DNA from: Methanoperedens sp049303315
GTDB lineage: Archaea > Halobacteriota > Methanosarcinia > Methanosarcinales > Methanoperedenaceae
Direction of reading: 5' to 3'
DNA length: 64,000 bases
NCBI GenBank assembly: GCA_049303315.1
Contig: JBAQMZ010000053.1
Coordinates: forward strand, 1 to 64,000
In this document: piece after piece, positions 18,514 to 26,404 of the stretch
How the letters are laid out: each line of letters starts with the position of its first letter
How positions within the stretch are numbered: the first letter of the stretch is position 1
Program-made: the position numbers and the translations under genes
Notes under the pieces: model-generated
What the model saw: the letters and a program-made list of their open reading frames with translations, nothing else
Database searches by the model: none
What the model was told of the DNA's origin: nothing

Positions 18514-18706
18514 TGAACCACCGTTCTTAATTGTAATTGTGTCAGATTGCATTAAAACTTTTTCATCAGTTGTACCTTTATTATATCCCAACTACTATTT
18601 GACATTCTGTCAGTATAACATAAAGAGGTTGGTGATGTCATATGCTTAAAAAAATCTCTGACGTAAAAGTGGCAGTTAGAGCTAAGATTTAATACTATCT
18701 GTAGCT

Positions 18707-19234
18707 ATGAGTAAAGTAATGGAGAAATGCTACAACGTAATGGTCACTGGAAAAGTTCAGGATATTAGCTTCAGGTCACTAATTGAAGAGATTGCAAGGC
18801 TGCTTGAAGTGAAAGGTTTTGTTTTCAATGATATTGACGGCAGCGTAAAAATGGTCTGTTGTGGCGAAAATAGTGTTATCAGTAAATTCTTCAATGAAAT
18901 AAAGATTCGAGGAAAACAAAAAGGTGCCTTAATTGAAGATATTACAAAGGAAGAAATCCCATTTCATATCTATCTTCCGGATAAGTTCTTAAGACTTTAT
19001 ACAGATGAACTTGCTGATATTGGAAGAAAACTGGATATAGGTAATGATGAGTTAAAAGGGGTTAATACAAAATTATCAAACGTTGATGGAAAATTGTCAA
19101 GTGTTGATAATAGATTGTTTGATATCGGGGAAGATACGCACAACTTAAATACAGTAATGAGTTCATTTGTTATTGAGCAAAAAAAACATAACCAGAATCT
19201 CGGAAAAATTCTGGAAAAATTAGCTGAAAGATAA
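18707..19234 (+). CDS. Acylphosphatase-like domain with C-terminal coiled coil
   Basis: 175 residues. The first 90 resemble acylphosphatase: VTGKVQDISFRSLIEEIARL matches the GxVQGVxFR loop, whose Arg binds phosphate, and FVFNDIDGSVKMV holds the Asn expected at the second catalytic position. The rest is a heptad-like coiled coil built of repeated units (KGVNTKLSNVDGKLSSVDN). Acylphosphatases are normally about 90-100 residues, so this is an unusual fusion. It might oligomerise or attach to a partner. It stands alone, divergent from the arrestin-like pair. Confidence 0.65.
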   Translation: MSKVMEKCYNVMVTGKVQDISFRSLIEEIARLLEVKGFVFNDIDGSVKMVCCGENSVISKFFNEIKIRGKQKGALIEDITKEEIPFHIYLPDKFLRLYTDELADIGRKLDIGNDELKGVNTKLSNVDGKLSSVDNRLFDIGEDTHNLNTVMSSFVIEQKKHNQNLGKILEKLAER

Positions 19235-19343
19235 AGTATATCCTATTTATGTAATGCATTTTTCAATTATTTCCTATTCTCTTAAACATTGAAAACGCAA
19301 TAATCGACATCATTAAATAATTCCACGCTATCAATAAGGCTTC

Positions 19344-20612
19344 ATGGCACAAACTATCTCGGAAAAGATTTTCAGCAAAGCATGTGGCAAAAAAGTAAAA
19401 GCGGGAGATTTCGTCCTCGCGAATATAGATTGCGCCATGACACATGATATCACGGGCCCGCTTGCAGTTGAGGGTTTCAGGGAAATAATAAAAGGCAAGA
19501 AAAAGCAGAAAGTATGGGACCCGGGCAGGATTGTTATTCTTTTTGATCACCAGGTGCCAGCCGACTCGTTAAACGCCGCAGCCAACCATATTTTCCTGCG
19601 CCAGTTCGCAAACGAACAGGGCATCCTGAATTACGATGTGTTTGAAGGCGTGTGCCATCAGGTGATGCCCGAAAAAGGACACGTCAGGCCAGGCGACCTC
19701 ATCGTCGGCTCCGACTCCCACACATGCGCATACGGCGCGCTGGGTGCCTTCTCGACAGGAATAGGCAGCACCGATATGGCATTCGTTTTTGCCACAGGAA
19801 AGCTGTGGTTCCGGGTGCCGGAAACCATGAAGTTTGAAGTTGAAGGAAAGCTACCAAGATGCGTTTATCCCAAGGATGTCATCCTCCACCTCATAGGCGA
19901 TGTCGGAGTGGAAGGAGCAAGATACAGGACAGCGGAATTCTGCGGCTCCACAGTCAGAAACATGGATATCCCAGGAAGGATGAGCATGTGCAACATGGCT
20001 ATCGAGATGGGCGGGAAAGCCGGTATCGTAGAGGCTGATAAAACAACTGAGAAATACCTGAAAGAAAGGATACCTGATTTCAAATTGGACCCGAAATGGA
20101 AGAGCGATGAAGACGCAGAGTTCGCCGAGATTAAACAATACGATGTAAGCGATCTTCCGCCGCAGGTAGCGTGCCCGCACAACGTGGATAACGTGAAATC
20201 CGTTGAAGAGGTAGAAGGAATAAAGATAGACCAAGTGTTCGTGGGCTCATGCACCAACGGGCGGTTTGAAGACTTTGAAATCGTCGCCAAAATAATGAAA
20301 GGTGAAAAAGTGGCAAAAAGTGTGCGTCTCCTGATAATACCTGCCTCGCATACGGAATATATGAAAGTCCTTCGCGCCGGATACGTCGAGCAGTTCATGG
20401 AAGCCGGGGCAATCGTGGAATCGCCGTGCTGCGGGCCGTGCATGGGAGGCTCCTTTGGATTATTGGGCAAAGGCGAAGTCGGGCTCTCCACATCAAACCG
20501 CAATTTCAAGGGCAGGCAGGGAAGCCCGGATGCTTTCGTGTACCTGTCATCGCCGGCGACTGCGGCCGCAAGCGCGCTGTACGGCGAAATTAAAGACCCG
20601 AGAAAAGTTTAA
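19344..20612 (+). CDS. 3-isopropylmalate/homoaconitate dehydratase large subunit (LeuC-type)
   Basis: 422 residues. This is an aconitase-superfamily [4Fe-4S] dehydratase large subunit. Present are LFDHQVPADS, VGSDSHTCAYGALGAFSTGI, the cluster-ligand segments VGSCTNGRFEDF and CCGPCMGGSFG, and the end STSNRNFKGRQGSP. It resembles methanogen LeuC most (leucine pathway), but HacA-type homoaconitase (coenzyme B side chain) is hard to exclude because specificity lies in the small subunit, which is not adjacent. ilvB, ilvN and a LeuA/CimA gene lie 4-8 kb away on the other strand, supporting a branched-chain amino acid role. Confidence 0.82.
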   Translation: MAQTISEKIFSKACGKKVKAGDFVLANIDCAMTHDITGPLAVEGFREIIKGKKKQKVWDPGRIVILFDHQVPADSLNAAANHIFLRQFANEQGILNYDVFEGVCHQVMPEKGHVRPGDLIVGSDSHTCAYGALGAFSTGIGSTDMAFVFATGKLWFRVPETMKFEVEGKLPRCVYPKDVILHLIGDVGVEGARYRTAEFCGSTVRNMDIPGRMSMCNMAIEMGGKAGIVEADKTTEKYLKERIPDFKLDPKWKSDEDAEFAEIKQYDVSDLPPQVACPHNVDNVKSVEEVEGIKIDQVFVGSCTNGRFEDFEIVAKIMKGEKVAKSVRLLIIPASHTEYMKVLRAGYVEQFMEAGAIVESPCCGPCMGGSFGLLGKGEVGLSTSNRNFKGRQGSPDAFVYLSSPATAAASALYGEIKDPRKV

Positions 20613-20613
20613 G

Positions 20614-21549
20614 ATGACAACTCAAGGCGCACGCAAGGTAATGGAATGCCTGGGAGTAAAACGCGGGGAAAGCGTTCTTATCGTAGTGGATACCTCAACG
20701 CCGTTGTTCATCGGCAGTAGCTTATTCGAAGCTGCCAAAAACATTGGATGCGAGGCAATGATTGTGACCATGCTTCCGAGAACGCGCCACGGGGAAGAGC
20801 TTCCTCCTGTGATAGCCGAAGCCATGAAGAATGCAGACGTTATGGTCGCCCCGACTACTTTTTCACTTACTCATACCCAGGCAAGAATAAACGCCTGTAA
20901 AGCAGGAGCGCGAATCGCTTCTATGCCGGGAATCACAGAGAAGATGATGAGTTCAGGCGGGATGACCGCGGATTATAATAAGGTCAATGATATCGCTATT
21001 CAATTGAATAAAAGGCTTGAGAATGTGAAAAATATCAGGGTTGTTACGGATTCTGGCACGGATATTACATTTGACCTTGAGGGTAGCAAATGGATGAGGG
21101 ATACCGGGCTCTGCCATGAAAAAGGATGCAGCACCAATCTTCCTGCCGGAGAGCTGTATATTGCGCCAAAGGATGCAAACGGCGTTTTTGTAGTGGACGG
21201 TTCCATGAGTGGAATCGGGCTTCTTGATTCAACCCTTGAGTTCACTGTCAGGAAAAGGTATGTAACTGATATCAAAGGTAAACATGCCCAGAAGCTGAAA
21301 GTCATTCTTGACAGTGTGGGAGAAAAAGCGCGCAACATCGCTGAATTCGGTATAGGAATCAATCCGGAAGCACGGCTTATCGGGAATGTCCTTGAGGATG
21401 AGAAAGTTGGAGGCACGGTGCATATCGCTTTGGGGGACAACAGCACTTTTGGCGGGGATGTAATAGCCGGGATTCATCTTGATGGTATTATCACCAAGCC
21501 TCTACTTTTTGTGGACAACGAAAGATTTATATTAAGTTATAACGATTAA
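20614..21549 (+). CDS. M29-like (thermophilic metalloprotease family) aminopeptidase
   Basis: 311 residues. It resembles COG2309 (AmpS/M29-like leucyl aminopeptidases, also dihydroxypyridine dioxygenase-like proteins). Typical segments are GVKRGESVLIVVDTSTP, VMVAPTTFSLTHTQAR, LPAGELYIAPKDANGVFVVD, and near the end EFGIGINPEARLIGNVLEDE then HIALGDNSTFGG. It starts 1 base after the LeuC-type gene stop, so they are cotranscribed. Substrate is unknown; peptidase activity is a family-level guess. Confidence 0.72.
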   Translation: MTTQGARKVMECLGVKRGESVLIVVDTSTPLFIGSSLFEAAKNIGCEAMIVTMLPRTRHGEELPPVIAEAMKNADVMVAPTTFSLTHTQARINACKAGARIASMPGITEKMMSSGGMTADYNKVNDIAIQLNKRLENVKNIRVVTDSGTDITFDLEGSKWMRDTGLCHEKGCSTNLPAGELYIAPKDANGVFVVDGSMSGIGLLDSTLEFTVRKRYVTDIKGKHAQKLKVILDSVGEKARNIAEFGIGINPEARLIGNVLEDEKVGGTVHIALGDNSTFGGDVIAGIHLDGIITKPLLFVDNERFILSYND

Positions 21550-21555
21550 TATATT

Positions 21556-21684
21556 ATGGAAGAATTAAACCTGTCTGCAGTATTCTTCAGATGCATGGTT
21601 TGCAGCTTTGAATTCGAAGCAGACCCGAACTTTACCCCGATACCGTGCCCGCAGTGCGGAAGCGAGGATACGGCGAGGGTTTAG
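21556..21684 (+). CDS. Small zinc-ribbon protein
   Basis: 42 residues, MEELNLSAVFFRCMVCSFEF followed by EADPNFTPIPCPQCGSEDTA. CMVC and CPQCG form a single rubredoxin-like/zinc-ribbon knuckle pair. It follows the M29-like gene by 6 bases and overlaps the convergent pilin gene by 4 bases at the stop codons. Such minute ribbons are common in methanogens; the role is unknown. Confidence 0.7.
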   Translation: MEELNLSAVFFRCMVCSFEFEADPNFTPIPCPQCGSEDTARV

Positions 21685-22262
21685 ACGTCTTTTACTGTAG
21701 CCTGAGAAACAGTAATTATTTCATTTGTGGTAGTGTCGATTATTGTTACTGAAACTGTAAAGCAAGCATCTAATTTCCATTTGTTATCTACAGTGTTGCC
21801 TTGATCAAAAATAGTACCTATATTATGCCCGTCATACCCATAAAGCGTTATACTCTCACCTGCATCCCATGTAGTTCCTTCTACTATTTGTTTTTGCCCA
21901 GTATAATAATAATTCTTTCCAGTTAAATCTCTATAAGTAACCCTTATATCCTGAGCTGGCAGAGGATATGGATCACCTCCAGTGTAAGCATATCCTTTAC
22001 CTGTAATAATTATTTTAGTATTATTCTCATCTAACGCATCACCACCTTTATGTTTCAGCACTATGAAATTCTTATAAAGGGATTCATCTATATCCCCTCT
22101 TGCCTCCACCATCACAATCCTTGCCTGCGGCGCGCTCTCAGGAACCGAGAACGCAAATACAGATACAGCCACGGCTGAAACCATAATCACAGTCATTCCC
22201 ACCATCAGAACCACGCCGATGACCGGCGAAACCGCATACTCATCCACCTTGAAATTCCTCAT
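21681..22262 (-). CDS. Archaeal pilin-like secreted protein
   Basis: 193 residues from the chosen ATG. The N-terminus KVDEYAVSPVIGVVLMVGMT is the archaeal type IV pilin/DUF1628 signature: a short charged leader, then a hydrophobic assembly helix beginning VSPVIGV. The remainder is a beta-rich exterior domain with GKGYAYTGGDPYPLPAQDIR. I chose 22262 because the pilin signal starts directly after it; the open frame extends 46 codons upstream without pilin character. It would be cleaved by a prepilin peptidase and form a surface adhesion pilus. No assembly ATPase lies next to it. Confidence 0.8.
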   Translation of the reverse strand: MRNFKVDEYAVSPVIGVVLMVGMTVIMVSAVAVSVFAFSVPESAPQARIVMVEARGDIDESLYKNFIVLKHKGGDALDENNTKIIITGKGYAYTGGDPYPLPAQDIRVTYRDLTGKNYYYTGQKQIVEGTTWDAGESITLYGYDGHNIGTIFDQGNTVDNKWKLDACFTVSVTIIDTTTNEIITVSQATVKDV

Positions 22263-22477
22263 GGCGCGCAAGGTAATTTTTGAATAATTAACTCTTTCGA
22301 TTTTATCTGGTAAAGCAGTAAAAGACATTAAAAAGCCTGATCTTAAGGGCAATTCAACTTTGCCTTCCCGCACAGGAGATATTGGCAAAATATAAAACAA
22401 AGTCTTATTAACCTAAACAGTAATATTATAATCGGGATATTAAGGGATGATGGAATCCCATATAGTGGAGGCGGCAA

Positions 22478-23068
22478 ATGAATATTGGGGGTAGTCAGAA
22501 CCAAAAGTCATTATATACTTACCTGGTAATTTTAATAATAATTACTATAATAAACTCACTTTTGTCACGTTTTGCAGTAATTACCTGGCAGATTGCCCCG
22601 GGAGTTTCCGGATTATACTTTGCAGTTGCTTTTATGATCGCCTTTACTCTATGGTTTGGGGTTTGGGGTGCAATTGCAGCATATATTGGATGTTTTATAG
22701 GAGCCGGGATGAGCACAGGTCTGCCGCCCGGCGTCAATGCCTATTGGTCGTTAGCGGATTTCTGGCAGGTTTTGATACCATTGATAGCTTTCAGGATATC
22801 AGGTGCAGATGCGGGTCTTAAAACAAAACGGGACTTTTTAATATTCCTGGTTTTTGGCCTGGTGTTAAATAACCTGGCTGGGGCTGGTTGGGGTGCAAGT
22901 ACGCTTGCCCTTGGCGGAATTATTTCATGGAATAATGCGCCGGATATATTCGCCGGCTGGCTTATCCCCAATATAATAGTAACAATCGCGATTACCCCGT
23001 TGCTGCTGCGATACTTTACTCCTCACATTAAAAAATCGGGATTATATGTTAGGAATTATTGGATTTAA
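22478..23068 (+). CDS. Integral membrane protein, ECF S-component- or MASE1-like
   Basis: 196 residues with about six hydrophobic segments, starting YLVILIIITIINSLLSRFAV. The motif GVSGLYFAVAFMIAFTLWFG followed by a Gly-rich segment and a hydrophilic loop recalls substrate-binding S components of ECF transporters or MASE1-type sensor membrane domains. No ATPase or signalling domain is attached. The following two genes encode small membrane proteins with close spacing, so the three may form one membrane unit. Family uncertain. Confidence 0.5.
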   Translation: MNIGGSQNQKSLYTYLVILIIITIINSLLSRFAVITWQIAPGVSGLYFAVAFMIAFTLWFGVWGAIAAYIGCFIGAGMSTGLPPGVNAYWSLADFWQVLIPLIAFRISGADAGLKTKRDFLIFLVFGLVLNNLAGAGWGASTLALGGIISWNNAPDIFAGWLIPNIIVTIAITPLLLRYFTPHIKKSGLYVRNYWI

Positions 23069-23088
23069 ACCAAAGGAGGTGATGAGAA

Positions 23089-23349
23089 ATGGCATTTATA
23101 TGGGATACTATCACAGCGGTAAATCTGGTGCTCAGCGTCATAATACTGGTCTTAGGCTATTGGGGCTATAAAAAGAGCAACGATAAGGTGCCTCTTTATG
23201 TTGGTATAGCCTTCGGGCTCTTTGGCATCTCGCATCTTGCAACACTTTTCGGCTTTAAACAAAGTTTAGAAAGTGTGTTGATAATAATCAGAACGCTTGC
23301 CTATCTGGCAGTTATATACGCCGTCTACACAGTAGCACTTAAACGATAG
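23089..23349 (+). CDS. Small three-helix membrane protein, copy 1
   Basis: 86 residues, with three predicted transmembrane helices separated by KKSNDKVPLYV and KQSLESVLI loops. It has a perfect Shine-Dalgarno site AGGAGGTGAT placed 5 bases before the ATG. It is a tandem paralogue of the next gene, about 55 percent identical by eye. Function unknown; it follows the ECF/MASE1-like membrane protein gene. Confidence 0.65.
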   Translation: MAFIWDTITAVNLVLSVIILVLGYWGYKKSNDKVPLYVGIAFGLFGISHLATLFGFKQSLESVLIIIRTLAYLAVIYAVYTVALKR

Positions 23350-23387
23350 ATAGGGATCAGGATAATAAACCAGAGGAGGTGATTAAA

Positions 23388-23645
23388 ATTACACTTGTAT
23401 GGGACCCGGTCAATGCATTAGGATTGACGTTCAATATCATAATAGTGGTCTTAGGCTATTGGAGTTATAAGAAAAGCCAGGATAAGGTGCCTTTGTATGT
23501 TAGTATAGCCTTCGTGTTATTTGGTATCTCGTATATTATAACACTTCTCGGTCTTAGAAGAACACTGGAAAGTGTTCTCATAATCAGAACGCTTGGCTAT
23601 CTGATACTTACATTTGCCGTGTACAAATTGGCATTCAAGCGATAA
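23388..23645 (+). CDS. Small three-helix membrane protein, copy 2, apparent ATT start
   Basis: About 85 residues. It repeats the plan of the preceding gene: TLVWDPVNALGLTFNIIIVV, VLGYWSYKKSQDKVPLYVSI and a final helix ending KLAFKR. GGAGGTGAT (23375-23383) is followed 4 bases later by ATT, exactly where the paralogue has its ATG; the residues after it align (MAFIWD against ITLVWD). The only standard codon nearby is a GTG at 23379 that lies inside the Shine-Dalgarno site itself. I therefore annotate an ATT start. Confidence 0.55.
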   Translation: MTLVWDPVNALGLTFNIIIVVLGYWSYKKSQDKVPLYVSIAFVLFGISYIITLLGLRRTLESVLIIRTLGYLILTFAVYKLAFKR

Positions 23646-23679
23646 ACATACTCTGGCAAATATCGAAGAGAAGTTAGTT

Positions 23680-24114
23680 ATGGATGTCTATATTGAAGCA
23701 GCTATTGAAGAGGCAAAAAAGGGATTAAATGAGGGCGGAATTCCAATCGGTTCTATCCTTGTGAAGGATGGGAGAATTGTCGGCAGAGGACATAACAGGC
23801 GTGTTCAGGATAATGATCCGATAATGCATGCGGAAATTGATTGCCTGCGCAATGCCGGAAGAATTGGCACATATAGCGGGACTACTCTTTATTCCACATT
23901 GATGCCCTGTTATCTTTGCGCCGGGGCGATTGTCCAGTTCGGGATTAAGAAAGTCATTGCAGGAGAATCCGAGACCTTCGCAGGCGCCAGGGAATTTATG
24001 GAATCGCATGGCGTTCTGGTCGTGGATTTGAACATTGATGAATGCAAGCAATTGATGAGCGGGTTCATACGGAACCATCCTCTGCTATGGAATGAAGATA
24101 TCGGAAAACTTTGA
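23680..24114 (+). CDS. Cytosine deaminase (fungal FCY1-like) of the CDA superfamily
   Basis: 144 residues. This is a zinc-dependent deaminase with HAEIDCL (zinc His and catalytic Glu) and PCYLCAGAI (zinc cysteines). The flanking sequence GGIPIGSILVKDGRIVGRGH and the C-terminal WNEDIGKL match the pattern of yeast cytosine deaminase Fcy1 better than the TadA tRNA deaminase, in particular the WxEDIG tail. It would convert cytosine to uracil in salvage. Start at 23680 chosen because homology begins there. It follows the membrane protein genes by 34 bases. Confidence 0.75.
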   Translation: MDVYIEAAIEEAKKGLNEGGIPIGSILVKDGRIVGRGHNRRVQDNDPIMHAEIDCLRNAGRIGTYSGTTLYSTLMPCYLCAGAIVQFGIKKVIAGESETFAGAREFMESHGVLVVDLNIDECKQLMSGFIRNHPLLWNEDIGKL

Positions 24115-24144
24115 GCGCGGGTTTAAACCGGCGTTTTCACAAAG

Positions 24145-24645
24145 CTATTTTTTCTCCACCTGCACAACCTTTGCGCCGCGGTTCATAGCAATCTTGCCCG
24201 TTCTCACCATCTCTTTTATCCCGAAATGGCGCAGCAACTGCTCCATGGCATTTATCTTTCCCTCGTCGCCCGTGACCTCGATCACGAGCGATTTTATGCC
24301 GACATCAACTATCTTTGCCCTGAACACGTCCACTATCTGCATCACTTCCGCGCGTGTGGTGGAATCCACCCCGACTTTTATTAGCGCAAGTTCCCTGCTT
24401 ACCGATTCATCCGGCGGGATATCGCTGACCCTGATTACATCGATAAGCTTGTTAAGCTGTTTTTCCACCTGCTCAAGGACATGGTCATCACCGCTGACAA
24501 CGATGGTTATGCGCGAAGTGTCGGCGTTCTCGGTCACCCCGACGGCCAGGCTTTCGATGTTAAATCCGCGCCTTGAGAATAAACCTGCAACCCTCGTCAG
24601 TACGCCCGGCTTGTTTTCAACAAGCACGGCAAGTGTATGTTTCAT
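24145..24645 (-). CDS. ilvN: Acetolactate synthase small (regulatory) subunit IlvN
   Basis: 166 residues. ACT-domain regulatory subunit of acetohydroxyacid synthase, giving valine feedback. The N-terminus HTLAVLVENKPGVLTRVAGL and FSRRGFNIESLAVG is the classic ACT signature, and the C-terminal domain ends EMVRTGKIAMNRG. It starts 6 bases after the ilvB stop. Confidence 0.95.
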   Translation of the reverse strand: MKHTLAVLVENKPGVLTRVAGLFSRRGFNIESLAVGVTENADTSRITIVVSGDDHVLEQVEKQLNKLIDVIRVSDIPPDESVSRELALIKVGVDSTTRAEVMQIVDVFRAKIVDVGIKSLVIEVTGDEGKINAMEQLLRHFGIKEMVRTGKIAMNRGAKVVQVEKK

Positions 24646-24651
24646 TTAATT

Positions 24652-26331
24652 TCACTCCATATCCAGTATTTCATTGATAGCAGCGCCGGCAGGAACCATT
24701 GGGGAGACATTTTCTTCCCGCTCAACTACAAAATCAATTACCGTCGGGCGCCCGGATTTTACAGCTTCCTCTATAACATCTTTCACATCGTTCTTCTTTG
24801 TGGCGCGCAGCCCCAGTGCACCGTAGGCTTCTGCCAGTTTCACGAAATCAACGCTGCATTCAAGACACGTCTCTGAATACCGCCTGTTAAAGAATAATTC
24901 CTGCCACTGCCTTACCATGCCGAGGAATCCGTTGTTCAATATCGCTACGATTACAGGAATATCGTTCTGGACAACCGTAGCCAGCTCCTGTGAATTCATC
25001 TGGAACGACCCGTCTCCTGCAATGTCTATGACCGTGGATTCGGGTTTTCCTACTTTTGCCCCCATGGCGGCAGGGAATCCGTAGCCCATGGTGCCAAGGC
25101 CGCCGCTTGAGATGAAGGTGCGCGGGTTCTTAAAATTGAAGAACTGTGCTGCCCACATCTGGTTCTGCCCGACTTCGGTGACTACAATCGCATCAGGGCA
25201 TATCTCGCTTATCTGTTCTACCACGAACTGCGGGCGCAGGAGTTTGTCCTTCTTGTAAGTAAGAGGAAATTCTTTTTTCCATGCCGCTATCTTCTTATTC
25301 CATGCATCGGTTTTGACCTGTTCCTGTTTCACATATTTAAGCAGGGTTTTCAATACGTTCTTTGCGTCCCCGACTATCGGTAGATCAACGCGGACATTCT
25401 TCCCAATCTCGGCAGGATCGATATCAATGTGGATTATCTTTGCGTTTGGGGCAAACGCTGAAATCTTGCCTGTAACGCGGTCATCAAAGCGCACTCCTAT
25501 CGCTATAATCAAATCGGATTCCTGGACTGCATAGTTGGCATACCTTGTTCCGTGCATGCCCAGCATTCCTACCGAGAGAGGATGTGCTGACGGGAACGCG
25601 CCCATTCCCATGAGAGTGGTCGTGACCGGCGCCATTATGCCCTCGGCGAGGGCGCGCAGCTCTTCGGCCGCGTTTGAAAATATAATGCCGCCCCCGACAT
25701 AGAATATAGGCTTTTCAGCTTTGAGGATAAGCGAGGCTGCTTTTTTTATTTGCTGTTCGTTCCCGGCATAAGTGGGTTTGTATCCACGCAGTTCTATTTT
25801 TTCCGGGTATTCAAAATCGATTGTCTCAATCTGGGTATCTTTGGGTATATCGATAAGCACCGGACCGGGTCTGCCAGTTCGGGCGATATAGAAAGCTTCC
25901 TTGAATATCCTGGGGATGTCTTTGGTATCCTGCACAAGGTAATTATGCTTCGTAATCGGGAGGGTTATACCCGTTATATTGGCTTCCTGGAACGCGTCGT
26001 TACCGATGAGCGAGCGCGGCACCTGCCCCGTAATTGCAACGATGGGTATAGAATCCATATAAGCTGTGGCGATACCTGTGACAAGGTTTGTCGCGCCCGG
26101 CCCTGAAGTGGCAAGACATACACCAACTTTCCCTGTAGCTCTTGCGAACCCGTCGGCTGCATGCGCTGCTGCCTGCTCGTGCCTTACAAGTATGTGCCTT
26201 ATGTTGGCATCATAGAGTTCATCGTACAGCGGCAGCACCTGCCCGCCGGGATAGCCGAATAATACATCGACTTCCTCACAGTATAGTGATTCTATGACTG
26301 CTCTTGCACCAGGCATTTTTTGTTTTGTCAT
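24652..26331 (-). CDS. ilvB: Acetolactate synthase large (catalytic) subunit IlvB
   Basis: 559 residues. This is the thiamine diphosphate/FAD enzyme making acetolactate or acetohydroxybutyrate, the first common step of valine, leucine and isoleucine synthesis. The catalytic Glu is in RHEQAAAHAADGFARATGKV; the ThDP motif is GDGSFQMNSQELATVVQNDI then PVIVAILNN; VFGYPGGQ occurs near the N-terminus in the form LFGYPGGQVLPLYDEL. It is followed by ilvN, and preceded by a palindromic hairpin and a TGGAGATG Shine-Dalgarno site. Confidence 0.97.
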   Translation of the reverse strand: MTKQKMPGARAVIESLYCEEVDVLFGYPGGQVLPLYDELYDANIRHILVRHEQAAAHAADGFARATGKVGVCLATSGPGATNLVTGIATAYMDSIPIVAITGQVPRSLIGNDAFQEANITGITLPITKHNYLVQDTKDIPRIFKEAFYIARTGRPGPVLIDIPKDTQIETIDFEYPEKIELRGYKPTYAGNEQQIKKAASLILKAEKPIFYVGGGIIFSNAAEELRALAEGIMAPVTTTLMGMGAFPSAHPLSVGMLGMHGTRYANYAVQESDLIIAIGVRFDDRVTGKISAFAPNAKIIHIDIDPAEIGKNVRVDLPIVGDAKNVLKTLLKYVKQEQVKTDAWNKKIAAWKKEFPLTYKKDKLLRPQFVVEQISEICPDAIVVTEVGQNQMWAAQFFNFKNPRTFISSGGLGTMGYGFPAAMGAKVGKPESTVIDIAGDGSFQMNSQELATVVQNDIPVIVAILNNGFLGMVRQWQELFFNRRYSETCLECSVDFVKLAEAYGALGLRATKKNDVKDVIEEAVKSGRPTVIDFVVEREENVSPMVPAGAAINEILDME

Positions 26332-26343
26332 TACATCTCCAGT

Positions 26344-26358
26344 CCCCGTATTACGGGG
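26344..26358 (-). repeat. CCCCGTA palindrome in the ilvB leader
   Basis: CCCCGTATTACGGGG is a perfect 7-base inverted repeat with one central base, 12 bases before the ilvB ATG and thus next to its Shine-Dalgarno site. It belongs to the same family as the palindromes at 1282-1301 and 56705-56724. It could act on ribosome access. Confidence 0.6.
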
Positions 26359-26404
26359 TCACACTTCTTCATCATAACACATAGTAATGTTTTATAAATA
26401 TTTC

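Noticed and set aside
23089..23645. Toxin-antitoxin or holin interpretation of the two small membrane proteins
   Set aside because: They are close paralogues of each other with three helices each, and no antitoxin-like partner is present; duplication explains the pair better.
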